This document shows, in pieces, positions 18,767 to 27,704 of a DNA stretch of 48,949 nt. The stretch spans positions 1 to 48,949 of the forward strand of contig JAGPCT010000023.1 in the NCBI GenBank assembly GCA_018057925.1, read 5' to 3'. The number at the start of each line of letters is the position of its first letter. The first letter of the stretch is position 1. The notes under the pieces are model-generated. The model made no database searches. It was not told the origin of the DNA and saw only the letters and a program-made list of their open reading frames with translations. The position numbers were made by a program, and so were the translations under genes. This stretch comes from Saprospiraceae bacterium. Its GTDB lineage: Bacteria; Bacteroidota; Bacteroidia; Chitinophagales; Saprospiraceae.

Positions 18767-18808
18767 TAATCCTCATTGCATCAGATTCATTGATTGCAAT
18801 GAGGATTA
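18767..18808 (-). terminator. Strong hairpin between the two polyamine genes
   Basis: TAATCCTCATTGCA (18767-18780) pairs perfectly with TGCAATGAGGATTA (18795-18808) around a 14-nt loop. It lies 26 nt beyond the dehydrogenase stop. There is no strong T-tract on the minus strand, so it could be a terminator, an attenuator or an RNA-stabilising stem that sets the ratio of the two polyamine enzymes. Confidence 0.5.
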
Positions 18809-18834
18809 TACACGTATCTCACTGTCCCGGTTGT

Positions 18835-20031
18835 CTAGTCCATTTCCAGATCAATATCCAACTTCTCATGCCAAGGAAGGCCGTTGAGATTGAGTTGTTC
18901 TAAAAATGGATCCGGGTTAAATTCTTCTACATTGGATACTCCTGACTTGTTCCATTCTCCCTTTAAGTACATCATAGCGCCTATCATTGCCGGAACGCCG
19001 GTGGTATAGCTAACGCCTTGTGTGCCTGTCTCTTTGTAAGCTGCTTCGTGGCTACAATTGTTCCAAATGTAGTAAGTACGGCTTTTCCCATCCTTAATAC
19101 CTTTGATGCGGCAGCCGATAGAGGTCATGCCGGTATAGTTTTCGCCCAAGTCCCCGGGATTGGGCAGTACCGCTTTGAGAAATTGAAGGGGGACGATGTC
19201 CATGCCCATGTAGTTGACGGGCTCAATGCCGGCCATACCAATATTCTGAATGACGCGTAGGTGCGTGAGATATTCTTCACTGAATGTCATCCAGAATCTG
19301 GCTCTTTTGATAGTGGGGAAGTTTTTAACAAGAGATTCCAGCTCTTCATGATAAATCAGGTAAGAGCGCTTCGGTCCAATGTCCGGGTAATTGATATCTT
19401 TATATATTTCGTGTGGCTCGGTTTCGACCCATTGGCCTTCTTGATAGTATTTACCCTTTTGTGTAACTTCACGGATATTGATTTCCGGGTTAAAGTTGGT
19501 AGCAAAGGCTTTTCCATGGCTACCGGCATTGGCGTCAATGATATCGAGTTCGTGTATTTCATCAAAATAGTGCTTGGCGGCATAAGCAGTAAATACGCCT
19601 GTTACACCGGGGTCAAAGCCGCAACCTAAGATGGCCGTCAAACCTTGATTGACAAATCTATCGTGAAAAGCCCACTGCCACTTATATTCAAACTTAGCCT
19701 CTTCTTTCGGCTCATAATTGGCTGTATCCAGATAAGCAATATTGGATTGAAGGCATGCTTCCATGATGGTCAGATCCTGATAAGGCAAGGCTACATTGAT
19801 CACGATAGCAGGCTGAAAACTACCGAATAAAGCATTCAGCTCAGCCACATTATCCGCATCAACCTGAGCTGTGGTAATGTGGTCAGCACCGATAGCAGCT
19901 GCAATGGCGTCACATTTGGACTTGGTGCGGCTTGCAATCATAATTTCAGAAAAGACATCTTTGTGTTGTGCGCATTTGTGAGCGACAACTGTGCCTACTC
20001 CACCGGCACCGATGATCAATACTTTAGACAT
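18835..20031 (-). CDS. Carboxy(nor)spermidine dehydrogenase (saccharopine dehydrogenase family)
   Basis: 398 residues with an N-terminal Rossmann fold (VLIIGAGGVGTVVAHK) and the saccharopine-dehydrogenase-like middle domain (ILGCGFDPGVTGVFTAYA, DANAGSHGKAFATNFNPE, TSIGCRIKGIKDGK). The close pairing with nspC, and the family features, identify it as the enzyme that condenses aspartate-semialdehyde with putrescine or diaminopropane and reduces the product, rather than as a lysine-pathway saccharopine dehydrogenase. Together the pair makes spermidine or norspermidine without S-adenosylmethionine decarboxylase. A good promoter lies 34-63 nt upstream of the ATG. Confidence 0.92.
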   Translation of the reverse strand: MSKVLIIGAGGVGTVVAHKCAQHKDVFSEIMIASRTKSKCDAIAAAIGADHITTAQVDADNVAELNALFGSFQPAIVINVALPYQDLTIMEACLQSNIAYLDTANYEPKEEAKFEYKWQWAFHDRFVNQGLTAILGCGFDPGVTGVFTAYAAKHYFDEIHELDIIDANAGSHGKAFATNFNPEINIREVTQKGKYYQEGQWVETEPHEIYKDINYPDIGPKRSYLIYHEELESLVKNFPTIKRARFWMTFSEEYLTHLRVIQNIGMAGIEPVNYMGMDIVPLQFLKAVLPNPGDLGENYTGMTSIGCRIKGIKDGKSRTYYIWNNCSHEAAYKETGTQGVSYTTGVPAMIGAMMYLKGEWNKSGVSNVEEFNPDPFLEQLNLNGLPWHEKLDIDLEMD

Positions 20032-20064
20032 ATTTCACTTTTATTATGTTTCTAATTTTGTTTG

Positions 20065-20094
20065 CAAAGATAGTTACAACAAAGTGTTATCAAA
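20065..20094 (-). promoter_or_regulatory. Promoter of the polyamine dehydrogenase gene
   Basis: On the minus strand: TTTG (20091-20094), an 18-nt spacer, then TATCTTTG (20065-20072), a full match to the Bacteroidota TTTG / TAnnTTTG pattern. The leader would be about 28 nt. Confidence 0.65.
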
Positions 20095-20136
20095 TAATTA
20101 CTTGCTTTTTTTTATATTGCAGCCACAAATAGTATT

Positions 20137-21078
20137 ATGCGTGACAAAATATTAATAATCGGTGCCGGTGGGCAAATAGGTACTGAGTTGACGGAAGCAT
20201 TGCGTCAGATATACGGAGAAGATTGGGTTATAGCTAGTGACATACGTGAGAATTTAGACATTGCAAATTATCAGAAAGTAGATGTCACGGACAAAGACTC
20301 ATTATTTGAATGTATCAAGAGTCATGGAATAACCCAAATATACCACTTGGCGGCTATTTTGTCCGCTCGTGGCGAGCAGAATCCATTGTGGGCGTGGGAT
20401 ATCAATATGACCGGTCTTATCAATGTCCTGGAAGCGGGAAGAGAATTGAAGCTGGATCGGATATTTGTTCCATCTACGATAGCGGTCTTTGGAATAGAAT
20501 ATGACCAAGAGAATACCGGGCAGTTTGCTCCATTGATTCCTGAAACGGTGTATGGAATATCGAAGGTTGCCGGCGAGAGTTGGTGCAATTACTACTATAA
20601 GAAATACGGATTGGACGTGCGGTCGGTGAGATATCCGGGCATTATAGGATATAAAAGTATGCCGGGAGGTGGCACTACCGATTACGCTGTCGATATATAC
20701 CATCAGGCGGTGCAGGGATTTAACTTTGTATCTTTTTTAAATAAAGGCACCATGTTACCGATGATGTATATGGATGATGCCATCAGAGCGACGATTGAGT
20801 TGATGCAGGCTTCGACAGAGAAGGTTAAAATCAGAACGAGCTACAATATTGCCGGCTGCTCCTTTGCACCGGAGGATGTGACGGAGGCCATTCAACAGTT
20901 TTATCCGCATTTTCAGACATCGTATTCACCGGATTATCGACAAAGTATTGCCGACTTGTGGCCCAAGAGGATTGATGACAACAGAGCGAGAGAAGACTGG
21001 CAATGGCAACCAAAATATGACTTAAAGTTGATGACAGAAGACATGATTAAGCATTTGGCCGTAAAATATCAACATTAA
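20137..21078 (+). CDS. L-threonine 3-dehydrogenase, SDR type
   Basis: A 313-residue extended short-chain dehydrogenase. NAD-binding GAGGQIG lies at 9-15, and the catalytic set is S113/T114, Y139 and K143 (VYGISKVAGE). The segment MPGGGTTDYAVDIYHQA is characteristic of the epimerase-like threonine dehydrogenases found in Bacteroidota and some other bacteria, distinct from the zinc-dependent Tdh of E. coli. It oxidises threonine to 2-amino-3-oxobutyrate, which the next gene product cleaves to glycine and acetyl-CoA. The stop codon (21076-21078) overlaps the first bases of a family 1 repeat that separates the two genes. Confidence 0.92.
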   Translation: MRDKILIIGAGGQIGTELTEALRQIYGEDWVIASDIRENLDIANYQKVDVTDKDSLFECIKSHGITQIYHLAAILSARGEQNPLWAWDINMTGLINVLEAGRELKLDRIFVPSTIAVFGIEYDQENTGQFAPLIPETVYGISKVAGESWCNYYYKKYGLDVRSVRYPGIIGYKSMPGGGTTDYAVDIYHQAVQGFNFVSFLNKGTMLPMMYMDDAIRATIELMQASTEKVKIRTSYNIAGCSFAPEDVTEAIQQFYPHFQTSYSPDYRQSIADLWPKRIDDNRAREDWQWQPKYDLKLMTEDMIKHLAVKYQH

Positions 21079-21228
21079 GCCAGCATTCAGCAGTATAGGT
21101 TTTGAAAAACCGTATTGTGCTGATTAGGTGGGTTAATCCCGATGTACGAATCGTTTCAATGGCTTCTGTAAACCATTGATTACGAGTCGTAAATCGATTC
21201 CACATTTGTCTAATGCGGAATTTGGGTT
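21077..21228 (-). repeat. Family 1 structured repeat, copy 1c
   Basis: A full-length copy in reverse orientation between the threonine dehydrogenase and kbl genes. The hairpin ATTCCGCATT/AATGTGGAAT keeps pairing through a G-T pair, and TCAATGGTTT/AAGCCATTGA likewise. The end next to the dehydrogenase gene is degenerate (AAGCCAGCATTCAGCA). Confidence 0.88.
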
Positions 21229-21232
21229 AAAT

Positions 21233-21265
21233 TTTGAAGAAAAAACGATTGACTTTTTAATTTTA
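21233..21265 (+). promoter_or_regulatory. Putative kbl promoter
   Basis: TTTG (21233-21236), 21-nt spacer, TAATTTTA (21258-21265): seven of the eight fixed positions of the Bacteroidota promoter are met. The TTTG lies just outside the repeat, so kbl may have its own promoter despite facing the same way as the dehydrogenase gene. Confidence 0.4.
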
Positions 21266-21290
21266 AAATAATCTATAAATAAAATAAAAT

Positions 21291-22493
21291 ATGTTTGACA
21301 GTGTAAAATCATCCTTGCAAGCTGAGTTGCAGGATTTGGATTCTAAAGGTTTATATAAAAGAGAACGTGTCATAACTACGCCACAATCAGCCGTAATCCA
21401 CACAACAAGCGGAGAGGATGTGCTCAATTTTTGTGCCAATAATTATCTTGGATTATCGTCTCATCCGGAGGTTATCCAAGCCGCCAAAGATGCGATAGAC
21501 TCCCATGGCTATGGCATGTCGAGTGTTCGATTTATCTGTGGAACGCAGGATATCCACAAAGAGCTGGAGGAAAAAACAGCCAAATTCTTAGGACAGGAAG
21601 ATTGTATATTGTATGCAGCCGCCTTTGATGCCAATGGTGGGGTATTCGAACCACTTTTAAATGAAGAAGATGCCATCATTTCAGACGCCATGAACCACGC
21701 CTCCATCATAGACGGAATTCGATTGTGTAAGGCAAAGCGCTTCCGTTATAACAACAACGACATGGATGATTTAGAGACGCAATTAAAGGCGGCAGCCGGG
21801 AGTCGCAGGAAGTTGATCGTCACCGATGGAGTATTCTCCATGGATGGTTATATTGCTCAGTTGAACCATGTTACCGACCTTGCAGCCAAATACGATGCCA
21901 TGGTCATGATAGATGAATGTCATGCTACCGGCTTTATGGGCAAGACAGGTCGCGGGACGCATGAATACCACCAGGTGATGGATAAAATAGACATCATCAC
22001 GGGAACGTATGGAAAAGCCTTAGGAGGCGCTTCCGGAGGTTTTACGGCTGCCAGAAAAGAAATAGTGGATATGCTAAGACAGAAGTCGAGACCTTATCTG
22101 TTTTCCAATAGCTTAGCCCCAGCCATTGCCGGTGCATCTATCAAAGTTTTGGACTTATTGTCGTCATCGACACACCTGATAGAAAAGCTACAAGCCAACA
22201 CCAAACATTTCCGGAAAGGGATGGAAGGTGCGGGATTCGATATCTTACCCGGAGAACATCCGATTACACCAATAATGCTGTACGATGCACCTCTGGCACA
22301 ACAGTTTGCCAACAAGCTATTAGCTGAAGGAGTGTATGTCATAGGGTTCTTTTATCCTGTCGTCCCACAAGGTAAAGCCCGAATCCGTGTTCAGATATCG
22401 GCAGGACATGAGACAGAGCATATAGACCGTGCCATAGAAGCATTTACCAAGGTAGGTAAGGAATTGGGGGTGATACCGATTGGATATTCGTAA
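21291..22493 (+). CDS. kbl: Glycine C-acetyltransferase (2-amino-3-ketobutyrate CoA ligase)
   Basis: A 400-residue PLP enzyme of the alpha-oxoamine synthase family. It cleaves 2-amino-3-oxobutyrate with CoA to glycine and acetyl-CoA, the second step of threonine breakdown. PLP lysine K242 lies in [15 protein letters not shown]208 and H211 in [12 protein letters not shown] hold the cofactor; [15 protein letters not shown] and [13 protein letters not shown] are family motifs. It follows the threonine dehydrogenase gene, giving a complete pathway. The protein would normally end near KELGVI; the last residues (PIGYS) and stop fall in the family 2 repeat. Confidence 0.96.
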   Translation: MFDSVKSSLQAELQDLDSKGLYKRERVITTPQSAVIHTTSGEDVLNFCANNYLGLSSHPEVIQAAKDAIDSHGYGMSSVRFICGTQDIHKELEEKTAKFLGQEDCILYAAAFDANGGVFEPLLNEEDAIISDAMNHASIIDGIRLCKAKRFRYNNNDMDDLETQLKAAAGSRRKLIVTDGVFSMDGYIAQLNHVTDLAAKYDAMVMIDECHATGFMGKTGRGTHEYHQVMDKIDIITGTYGKALGGASGGFTAARKEIVDMLRQKSRPYLFSNSLAPAIAGASIKVLDLLSSSTHLIEKLQANTKHFRKGMEGAGFDILPGEHPITPIMLYDAPLAQQFANKLLAEGVYVIGFFYPVVPQGKARIRVQISAGHETEHIDRAIEAFTKVGKELGVIPIGYS

Positions 22494-22580
22494 TAGGCCA
22501 ATTACATTGTCCTAAACGACTATCTCATCGGCATTATACCAAAATATGTTGGACTAATTTATAAATCAATTTGGTATAAT
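22473..22580 (+). repeat. Family 2 repeat, copy 2a
   Basis: About 108 bp, ~93% like the copy at 42.6 kb. It begins inside the kbl coding region (ATACCGATTGGATATTCG) and ends AATCAATTTGGTATAAT. ATTATACCAAA pairs with TTTGGTATAAT (11 bp), and in the other copy AGTCCAA can also pair with TTGGACT. It contains no ORF of note. Confidence 0.85.
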
Positions 22581-22592
22581 ATAATGCCAAAT

Positions 22593-22640
22593 AAAGCCTC
22601 CGGAAATAATCAATACAATTCCGGAGACTTTATATTTTCT
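22593..22640 (+). terminator. Terminator after kbl
   Basis: AAAGCCTCCGGAA (22593-22605) pairs with TTCCGGAGACTTT (22619-22631) with one mismatch, then TATATTTTCT. It lies between convergent kbl and the GLPGLI operon and could act in both directions. Confidence 0.75.
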
Positions 22641-22689
22641 AGTGGTTAGATTGAATAGTGTTTTTCTGCGGACATCCTTACAGCCCGTC

Positions 22690-23595
22690 TTACTTTTCCA
22701 ATTCAATTGGATTGTTGACCAAAAGATAAGGATGCAGGAACTTGTTTCTTAATTCAGGATTGAGTTTATCAACATCAATTAATTTTTCATTGTTATAATA
22801 ATAAATCTTATGCTTATGGTCTCCTGTATTTAGAACATTTGCCAAGTAATATTTTTTTAAATCGAGAGCATGCAGTCTTTCCTGATTGTAAAACTCTGCA
22901 TTGCTAACAATAGGGCCCATACTTAAATCAATATCGGTATAAGATCCATAGTTAAATATATCTACTGCTTCAAACTTTACTTCATTCCGGCTATCAACTA
23001 TTTCCATAATTACACCGGGCAAGTCACCAAATTTCCAAGGAACATAAGAAAACGGCAGGTCGGGTGCATACCACGCTGTATAGCTCCTACCTTTGTATTT
23101 TCCTGTGGCTTTTCGGCATAAGAGATTAGCAATTGTTTTTTCACCATTTTCTAATTTCCAAGCCATAATCGGCAACTGGTACTGCGTATAATATATTTTA
23201 AAGCTCCGGTTACCCAATATCGTCAATTTATTCTGTTTTAGGCTGCGATATATCATGTCTGTGCTCATTATTCCGGATGATTGTAGAACTTCCGTAAAAG
23301 CAATATTATTTATGGGTGCATTAACGACATCCGGTGGTGGTGGCGGAAAAAACTGCTCGAAATCTCTCATAGCTTCAAAATTATAAAAAGAGCGAAACTC
23401 ACTGTATGTCGCACCTACTCCCAGTATATAATAACTAATTGAAGGGGAATCAACTCGTGTTGTATCAGCCAAATACGTTAGCTTGTATTTGATATTTATT
23501 ATTGCAGTGTCTTCTCGTTGGCTATATCCAAATATGTTGAAAAAACCTAGAATAGCAATGACAATAAACCATCGTGAATTAAATTTTCTGAACAT
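22690..23595 (-). CDS. GLPGLI family protein (second copy of the operon)
   Basis: A 301-residue exported protein. An N-terminal signal/membrane segment (about 8-26) precedes the GLPGLI family pattern: LLCRKATGKYKGRSYTAWY, then PDLPFSYVPWKFGDLPGVIM, where GDLPGVI stands for the family's namesake GLPGLI. Function of the family is unknown; it is restricted largely to Bacteroidota and often sits next to TonB-dependent-receptor-like proteins. It is the last gene of a tight operon, 11 nt after the beta-barrel gene. It shares with the first GLPGLI copy (26278-27174) the C-terminal pattern HPYLLVNNPIEL, so the two are diverged paralogues. A proline run (PPPPP near residue 90) is peculiar to this copy. 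Confidence 0.85.
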   Translation of the reverse strand: MFRKFNSRWFIVIAILGFFNIFGYSQREDTAIINIKYKLTYLADTTRVDSPSISYYILGVGATYSEFRSFYNFEAMRDFEQFFPPPPPDVVNAPINNIAFTEVLQSSGIMSTDMIYRSLKQNKLTILGNRSFKIYYTQYQLPIMAWKLENGEKTIANLLCRKATGKYKGRSYTAWYAPDLPFSYVPWKFGDLPGVIMEIVDSRNEVKFEAVDIFNYGSYTDIDLSMGPIVSNAEFYNQERLHALDLKKYYLANVLNTGDHKHKIYYYNNEKLIDVDKLNPELRNKFLHPYLLVNNPIELEK

Positions 23596-23606
23596 ATCTA
23601 AGATAA

Positions 23607-26297
23607 TTATAAACTAAAATAAAAGATACCTTTTACAACAAAATATCTCCCTCGCAGATTGAATCGAGTAAAGTCGGAATATCCATCTTTGTATTCCATA
23701 AAATTGATGGATTTCATATTCAATAAATTATAGCATTCCAATTTTAAGTCAAAACGCCCCACCTGATAAGTAGCACCTACATCCCATAAATAAGTATTGA
23801 ACTTCGTTTTTTCATTGGATGAGGTCATCATAAAGCCATTGATTGTGCCATAAACACTGAGATCCTTCCAAATTAATTTTGATGAGATACTATGTTTTAG
23901 GGAAATTGTATTTTGAGAAGAGTTGACCTCTAAGCGATTGTCAATGACACCATAATTGATTAAATGTAAAGATGCTTGATACTTCACCTGAATTATTTTA
24001 TTAAATTGCTTATCTAAGGTAAATCCGGGACTATAAATAAGCATTTTTGTTTTGTGCAACTCTTCATTGAGCAAGATTTTGTCCGGCAAATAACCAAAGT
24101 TGAAGTCAGCTTTTAACCTAAAGGAACCTTCATAGAAATATTTATCCATACTAATTCCTGCGCTATAACTACTTTGATTGCGTCTAAGATTTTTAAAGGA
24201 TGTGACTATGCCGGATCCTTCCAAAGTTGAATTTACCATAGAGTTTGCGGTAAGTAGTGAATAGGAAGCGTGGAAATTAGCAAAGAAAAATTGAATGGAG
24301 CGTTCAAGCCTATAATTTAAAGAAACGGTATTGTTAAAAGCATAGTAAAATTGATTCCGGCCGGAACTCAGATACCGATATGAGTGTAAAAAATCTGTTT
24401 CTCTGAATGAATAAGGATTACTGATATCAAACTTTCTAAATATATCAATATAAATCCTATCTTCAGCGAAGACCGTTTTGTTAAAGTCAGCATTACCCGT
24501 TAAATAAACTTTTTTTAAATCTGTATGTCGATTCAATTGGTTATCAAAGAAATCAATGTTTATAAAGTTTACAGGAGCCGTGACAGATACCGTAAATCCA
24601 GGTATTTGATACGTATAATCCGGGGTAAAGGTCACTTTATCACTATTCCAAGTTGTATAATTTACTTCTTCATCTAAAAAAGAAGTTGCCAATTCTCCAT
24701 TAAATGTAGTAATGCCGGAAGGGAATGTGAGATTTTGTTTGTCATAAGAGATGGAATAGCTTTGATGGAATGGGTTTCGGCTAATAGCATAGCGTGCTGA
24801 AAAACTCCCCATCCGGTTTTTGGGGCTTGCAGACTGATACAACGAATCATAACTTCTACCTTGATTCAATTGTTCTTTAAAAATTCCTTCGCCGACGCCT
24901 AAGCCTGAATCATAAGATTCAGCCTTTAAACCGACTAAAAATGCAAGGTATTGGTCACCGTGTAATTTTGGGAAAATTTGAAACTTATTGACAACTCGAT
25001 TATTAAATTGTTGGAGACTTTGAGGAATGAGTGTTTGATTTTCCATAAAATCAGAATGGGAATTCACTTTACCCAATGCCACAGAGAGATTGTTGGAAAG
25101 ATACAATTTGGAAGAGTTGTTTCTATACCGCAAGCTACCATTTAAGACACCAGTTTTATCATGAATCTCCTGCGATTCATTGTATGCTTGCAATACATTA
25201 TCACTTACCTTAAATTCTCTTTGATTGGCGTATGAAAATCTGGTTTTGTCGTAGTTACCACGTAAGTTTAAATTAATTGTATTCACTTTATCTATTCTGA
25301 AAAAGTTGTCCAAGCTGGCACTTGTAGATTGATTGATATTGGATTGATTGGACGGCAATGGATTGGAAGGGCTTTCAAAAGATACAATATCACGTGGATT
25401 GAATTCAAAGGGTCTATAGTCATCACTTTTATTTTCAAAGACATAGTTGGAAGCTAAGTTATAGCCGACGTTGTTATAATTGAGTACATTGACTGCTTTG
25501 ACAATTTGGTTAAAAATCACCGATTTTATATTGGCATCTACCACATCAGGCAATCCCACTCCGGCATTTAACTCACCGGATATGATGAGCTTATCGGGAT
25601 TGGCTAATTTCAAGTTAAGCACGATGACATCCGATTTATACTTTCCTTGCAACAATTTGATACCTTGATAATTTTTTATTACTTCTACTTCCTTGATATA
25701 CTTATGGTGAACTGCCTTGGATAGAATACCATAAGCGCCTTGCGTTACGTCTTCGCCATCAATTATTATATTTTTAACCAGCTTGCCATTGAAATATATA
25801 GAGCCATCTTCCATGACGGACATTCCCGGCATCTTATCAATGACTTCGCCGATACTTCTATCTTTTTCACTTATAAAATCTGATGTATAATATCTCAACG
25901 TATCGTTTGCGACTTCTATACGGGGTTTAGCGGTGATGACAACATTGGGCAACATCTCTACCGATTCCTCTAATACTATATCAATCGGATTATGTAGCTG
26001 TTTTACTGATAGTTGTTTTTTGATAAATCCAACACTTGTAACAGTAATCAATAGTGAATCTTTCGGTTTTTCTGCTAATTTCAAAGCTAGAAAACCTTTT
26101 TCATCGGTATATCCGTAGGACAGTATATTTTCTGAATCTTCCACAATGATACTGGCACTTGCCACCGGCTTCAACTGTCCATCTTTAACATAAATAGCCA
26201 TTGCAACACCTTGTCCATTGACGATTGGAGGCACCATGACCATCCCAATCAACCCGATAATTACCACTTTTATAAAACTACTCATCAGAAAGCTCAA
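23607..26297 (-). CDS. TonB-receptor-like outer-membrane beta-barrel protein
   Basis: An 896-residue protein: signal peptide (1-29, ending VNGQ), a carboxypeptidase-regulatory-like beta-sandwich (about 32-112), a plug-like domain (about 125-225; SEKDRSIGEVIDKMPGMSV, YFNGKLVKNIIIDGEDV) and a long beta-barrel to the C-terminal phenylalanine-rich strand ending YFSL. It resembles the outer-membrane beta-barrel proteins that accompany GLPGLI genes rather than a classical SusC. No SusD partner is present, so glycan uptake is unlikely; transport or assembly of an envelope component is possible. The start overlaps the upstream GLPGLI gene by 20 nt; an alternative ATG at 26285 reduces the overlap to 8 nt. 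Confidence 0.87.
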   Translation of the reverse strand: MSFLMSSFIKVVIIGLIGMVMVPPIVNGQGVAMAIYVKDGQLKPVASASIIVEDSENILSYGYTDEKGFLALKLAEKPKDSLLITVTSVGFIKKQLSVKQLHNPIDIVLEESVEMLPNVVITAKPRIEVANDTLRYYTSDFISEKDRSIGEVIDKMPGMSVMEDGSIYFNGKLVKNIIIDGEDVTQGAYGILSKAVHHKYIKEVEVIKNYQGIKLLQGKYKSDVIVLNLKLANPDKLIISGELNAGVGLPDVVDANIKSVIFNQIVKAVNVLNYNNVGYNLASNYVFENKSDDYRPFEFNPRDIVSFESPSNPLPSNQSNINQSTSASLDNFFRIDKVNTINLNLRGNYDKTRFSYANQREFKVSDNVLQAYNESQEIHDKTGVLNGSLRYRNNSSKLYLSNNLSVALGKVNSHSDFMENQTLIPQSLQQFNNRVVNKFQIFPKLHGDQYLAFLVGLKAESYDSGLGVGEGIFKEQLNQGRSYDSLYQSASPKNRMGSFSARYAISRNPFHQSYSISYDKQNLTFPSGITTFNGELATSFLDEEVNYTTWNSDKVTFTPDYTYQIPGFTVSVTAPVNFINIDFFDNQLNRHTDLKKVYLTGNADFNKTVFAEDRIYIDIFRKFDISNPYSFRETDFLHSYRYLSSGRNQFYYAFNNTVSLNYRLERSIQFFFANFHASYSLLTANSMVNSTLEGSGIVTSFKNLRRNQSSYSAGISMDKYFYEGSFRLKADFNFGYLPDKILLNEELHKTKMLIYSPGFTLDKQFNKIIQVKYQASLHLINYGVIDNRLEVNSSQNTISLKHSISSKLIWKDLSVYGTINGFMMTSSNEKTKFNTYLWDVGATYQVGRFDLKLECYNLLNMKSINFMEYKDGYSDFTRFNLRGRYFVVKGIFYFSL

Positions 26298-27174
26298 TTG
26301 GATTGTTGATGAGATAATAGGGGTGGCTATATTTTTGCCGTAAATGTTCAGGCAACTTTTTAAAATGTATTAACTCATTCCCATCATAAAAGTCAAGTTC
26401 ATATAAATCATATCCGGTCCCTCCAAATCTAGACTTACGAAACTCTAAGGGATCTTTTTCATATATCATTTTAAACTTAATCAATTCTTTTTCCTTAATA
26501 GGCACACAATAGGATAAATCATCTGATATTTCTGATTGCTTACCATCATTGAAAATCCTTTGGGCTATCCATTCTACTTCATGTTTAGAATCATGGATAT
26601 ATAAAGGGAGTCCGGGAAGGCCACTAATCTTCCATGGACCTGTATTGAACGGTAGCTCCGGATTATACCACGCTACATATTGTCTTCCCCGATAATCCCC
26701 GGTTGCTTTTTTACACACCATGCCTAATATATGCAAAGTATCTTTACTCAATCTCCAGTTAAAATCAGGCTTTGTAATCTCTGTTATATACACTTGACCT
26801 ACACCCCCATAGGTATATCTCAAAAAAGGCTTATTAAAATATTGATACACTTGTTCATAATTGACGAATCCTCTTTTATCCACAATAGAAAAGCCTATTG
26901 TATTATAAATGTTCACCGTTTCAACTGAAACAGTTTTAGGTGCTGTAGATGCTATTGCGATGTCATATAATGAATCACAATCTGAACGACTATACCTTGT
27001 CATTTTTTTGCCAATCCTTAAATCGTACTTCCCTATAAAAGTGTCATTGGCGGTCAAGTCAAAAACATGTGTGTGCAAATAATCTACTTGCAGCATGGTG
27101 ACATCTTCCGTATCTTCCTGTGCCATAACTGAAAAAAACAGGGAGCTCAAAATAAAAATAAAAAATACTCTCAT
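26278..27174 (-). CDS. GLPGLI family protein (first copy)
   Basis: A 298-residue exported protein with signal peptide 1-18 (SSLFFSVMAQ). The family core is intact: VCKKATGDYRGRQYVAWY, PELPFNTGPWKISGLPGLPLYI. C-terminal HPYYLINNPIELSDE matches the paralogue at 22.7 kb. The namesake motif is closer to consensus here than in that copy. The start codon overlaps the stop of the thioredoxin-like lipoprotein gene (4 nt) and the end overlaps the beta-barrel gene (20 nt). Function unknown. Confidence 0.87.
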   Translation of the reverse strand: MRVFFIFILSSLFFSVMAQEDTEDVTMLQVDYLHTHVFDLTANDTFIGKYDLRIGKKMTRYSRSDCDSLYDIAIASTAPKTVSVETVNIYNTIGFSIVDKRGFVNYEQVYQYFNKPFLRYTYGGVGQVYITEITKPDFNWRLSKDTLHILGMVCKKATGDYRGRQYVAWYNPELPFNTGPWKISGLPGLPLYIHDSKHEVEWIAQRIFNDGKQSEISDDLSYCVPIKEKELIKFKMIYEKDPLEFRKSRFGGTGYDLYELDFYDGNELIHFKKLPEHLRQKYSHPYYLINNPIELSDE

Positions 27175-27698
27175 AATGCTTTTAATTCGTCAAAAGGAAT
27201 ATCACTTTGATTATAACCCCTAATAACCCTGTTTTTATTGTCCAAAAGAAGAATTTCTGATTGAAAATCAATCTTTGGATTTAATTTCCCTAACGATTCC
27301 TTGTTATCAAAATAAAAAGGGAATGCCATCTGCCGAAAATAACCCCGCTCCCTATAAAACTTAAAGGATTCAAAAATATTGTCAGAAAAGCACATAACAA
27401 TTATCTGAATCTTCTTTTGTAATAAAGAATCCGAATTCTTTCCCAGCTCATTAATAACTGCCAAACAAGATGGACACGTTGCATTGGCATAATAAAAGAG
27501 TTTGTAAGAAAAAGAGGAATCATACGGAGAATATTCATTCACTTGATAAGGATTATAGATTTCAATTGTATCCGGCAATATGAGCTGAACATTCGCAGAA
27601 GAATGCAAAGCATCAAAATTTTGCTTACCTCCCTTTGTATAGTCGGTATTGCAAGAGCAAAGCATCCATATCAAAGCAAAAGTAACAATATACTTCAT
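27171..27698 (-). CDS. Thioredoxin-like lipoprotein with CPSC motif
   Basis: A 175-residue predicted lipoprotein. The signal ends in the lipobox LCSC (lipidated C16), followed by a linker and a thioredoxin-like fold with the redox motif CPSC at C75/C78 (FYYANATCPSCLAVINELG). The later strands (IQIIVMCFSDN, FPFYFDN, EILLLDNKNRVIRGYN) fit an AhpC/TlpA-type fold, though the sequence is divergent. It would face the periplasm and reduce or isomerise disulfides, perhaps in its operon partners: the upstream propeller and GLPGLI proteins each have a few cysteines. It lies 6 nt after the propeller gene. Confidence 0.75.
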   Translation of the reverse strand: MKYIVTFALIWMLCSCNTDYTKGGKQNFDALHSSANVQLILPDTIEIYNPYQVNEYSPYDSSFSYKLFYYANATCPSCLAVINELGKNSDSLLQKKIQIIVMCFSDNIFESFKFYRERGYFRQMAFPFYFDNKESLGKLNPKIDFQSEILLLDNKNRVIRGYNQSDIPFDELKAL

Positions 27699-27704
27699 AG
27701 GATA

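Noticed and set aside
18835-20031. Lysine-pathway saccharopine dehydrogenase
   Set aside because: Its neighbour is nspC and the sequence fits the polyamine dehydrogenase branch.
23607-26297. SusC-type glycan receptor
   Set aside because: No SusD gene, no TonB box seen, and GLPGLI neighbours point to a different barrel group.
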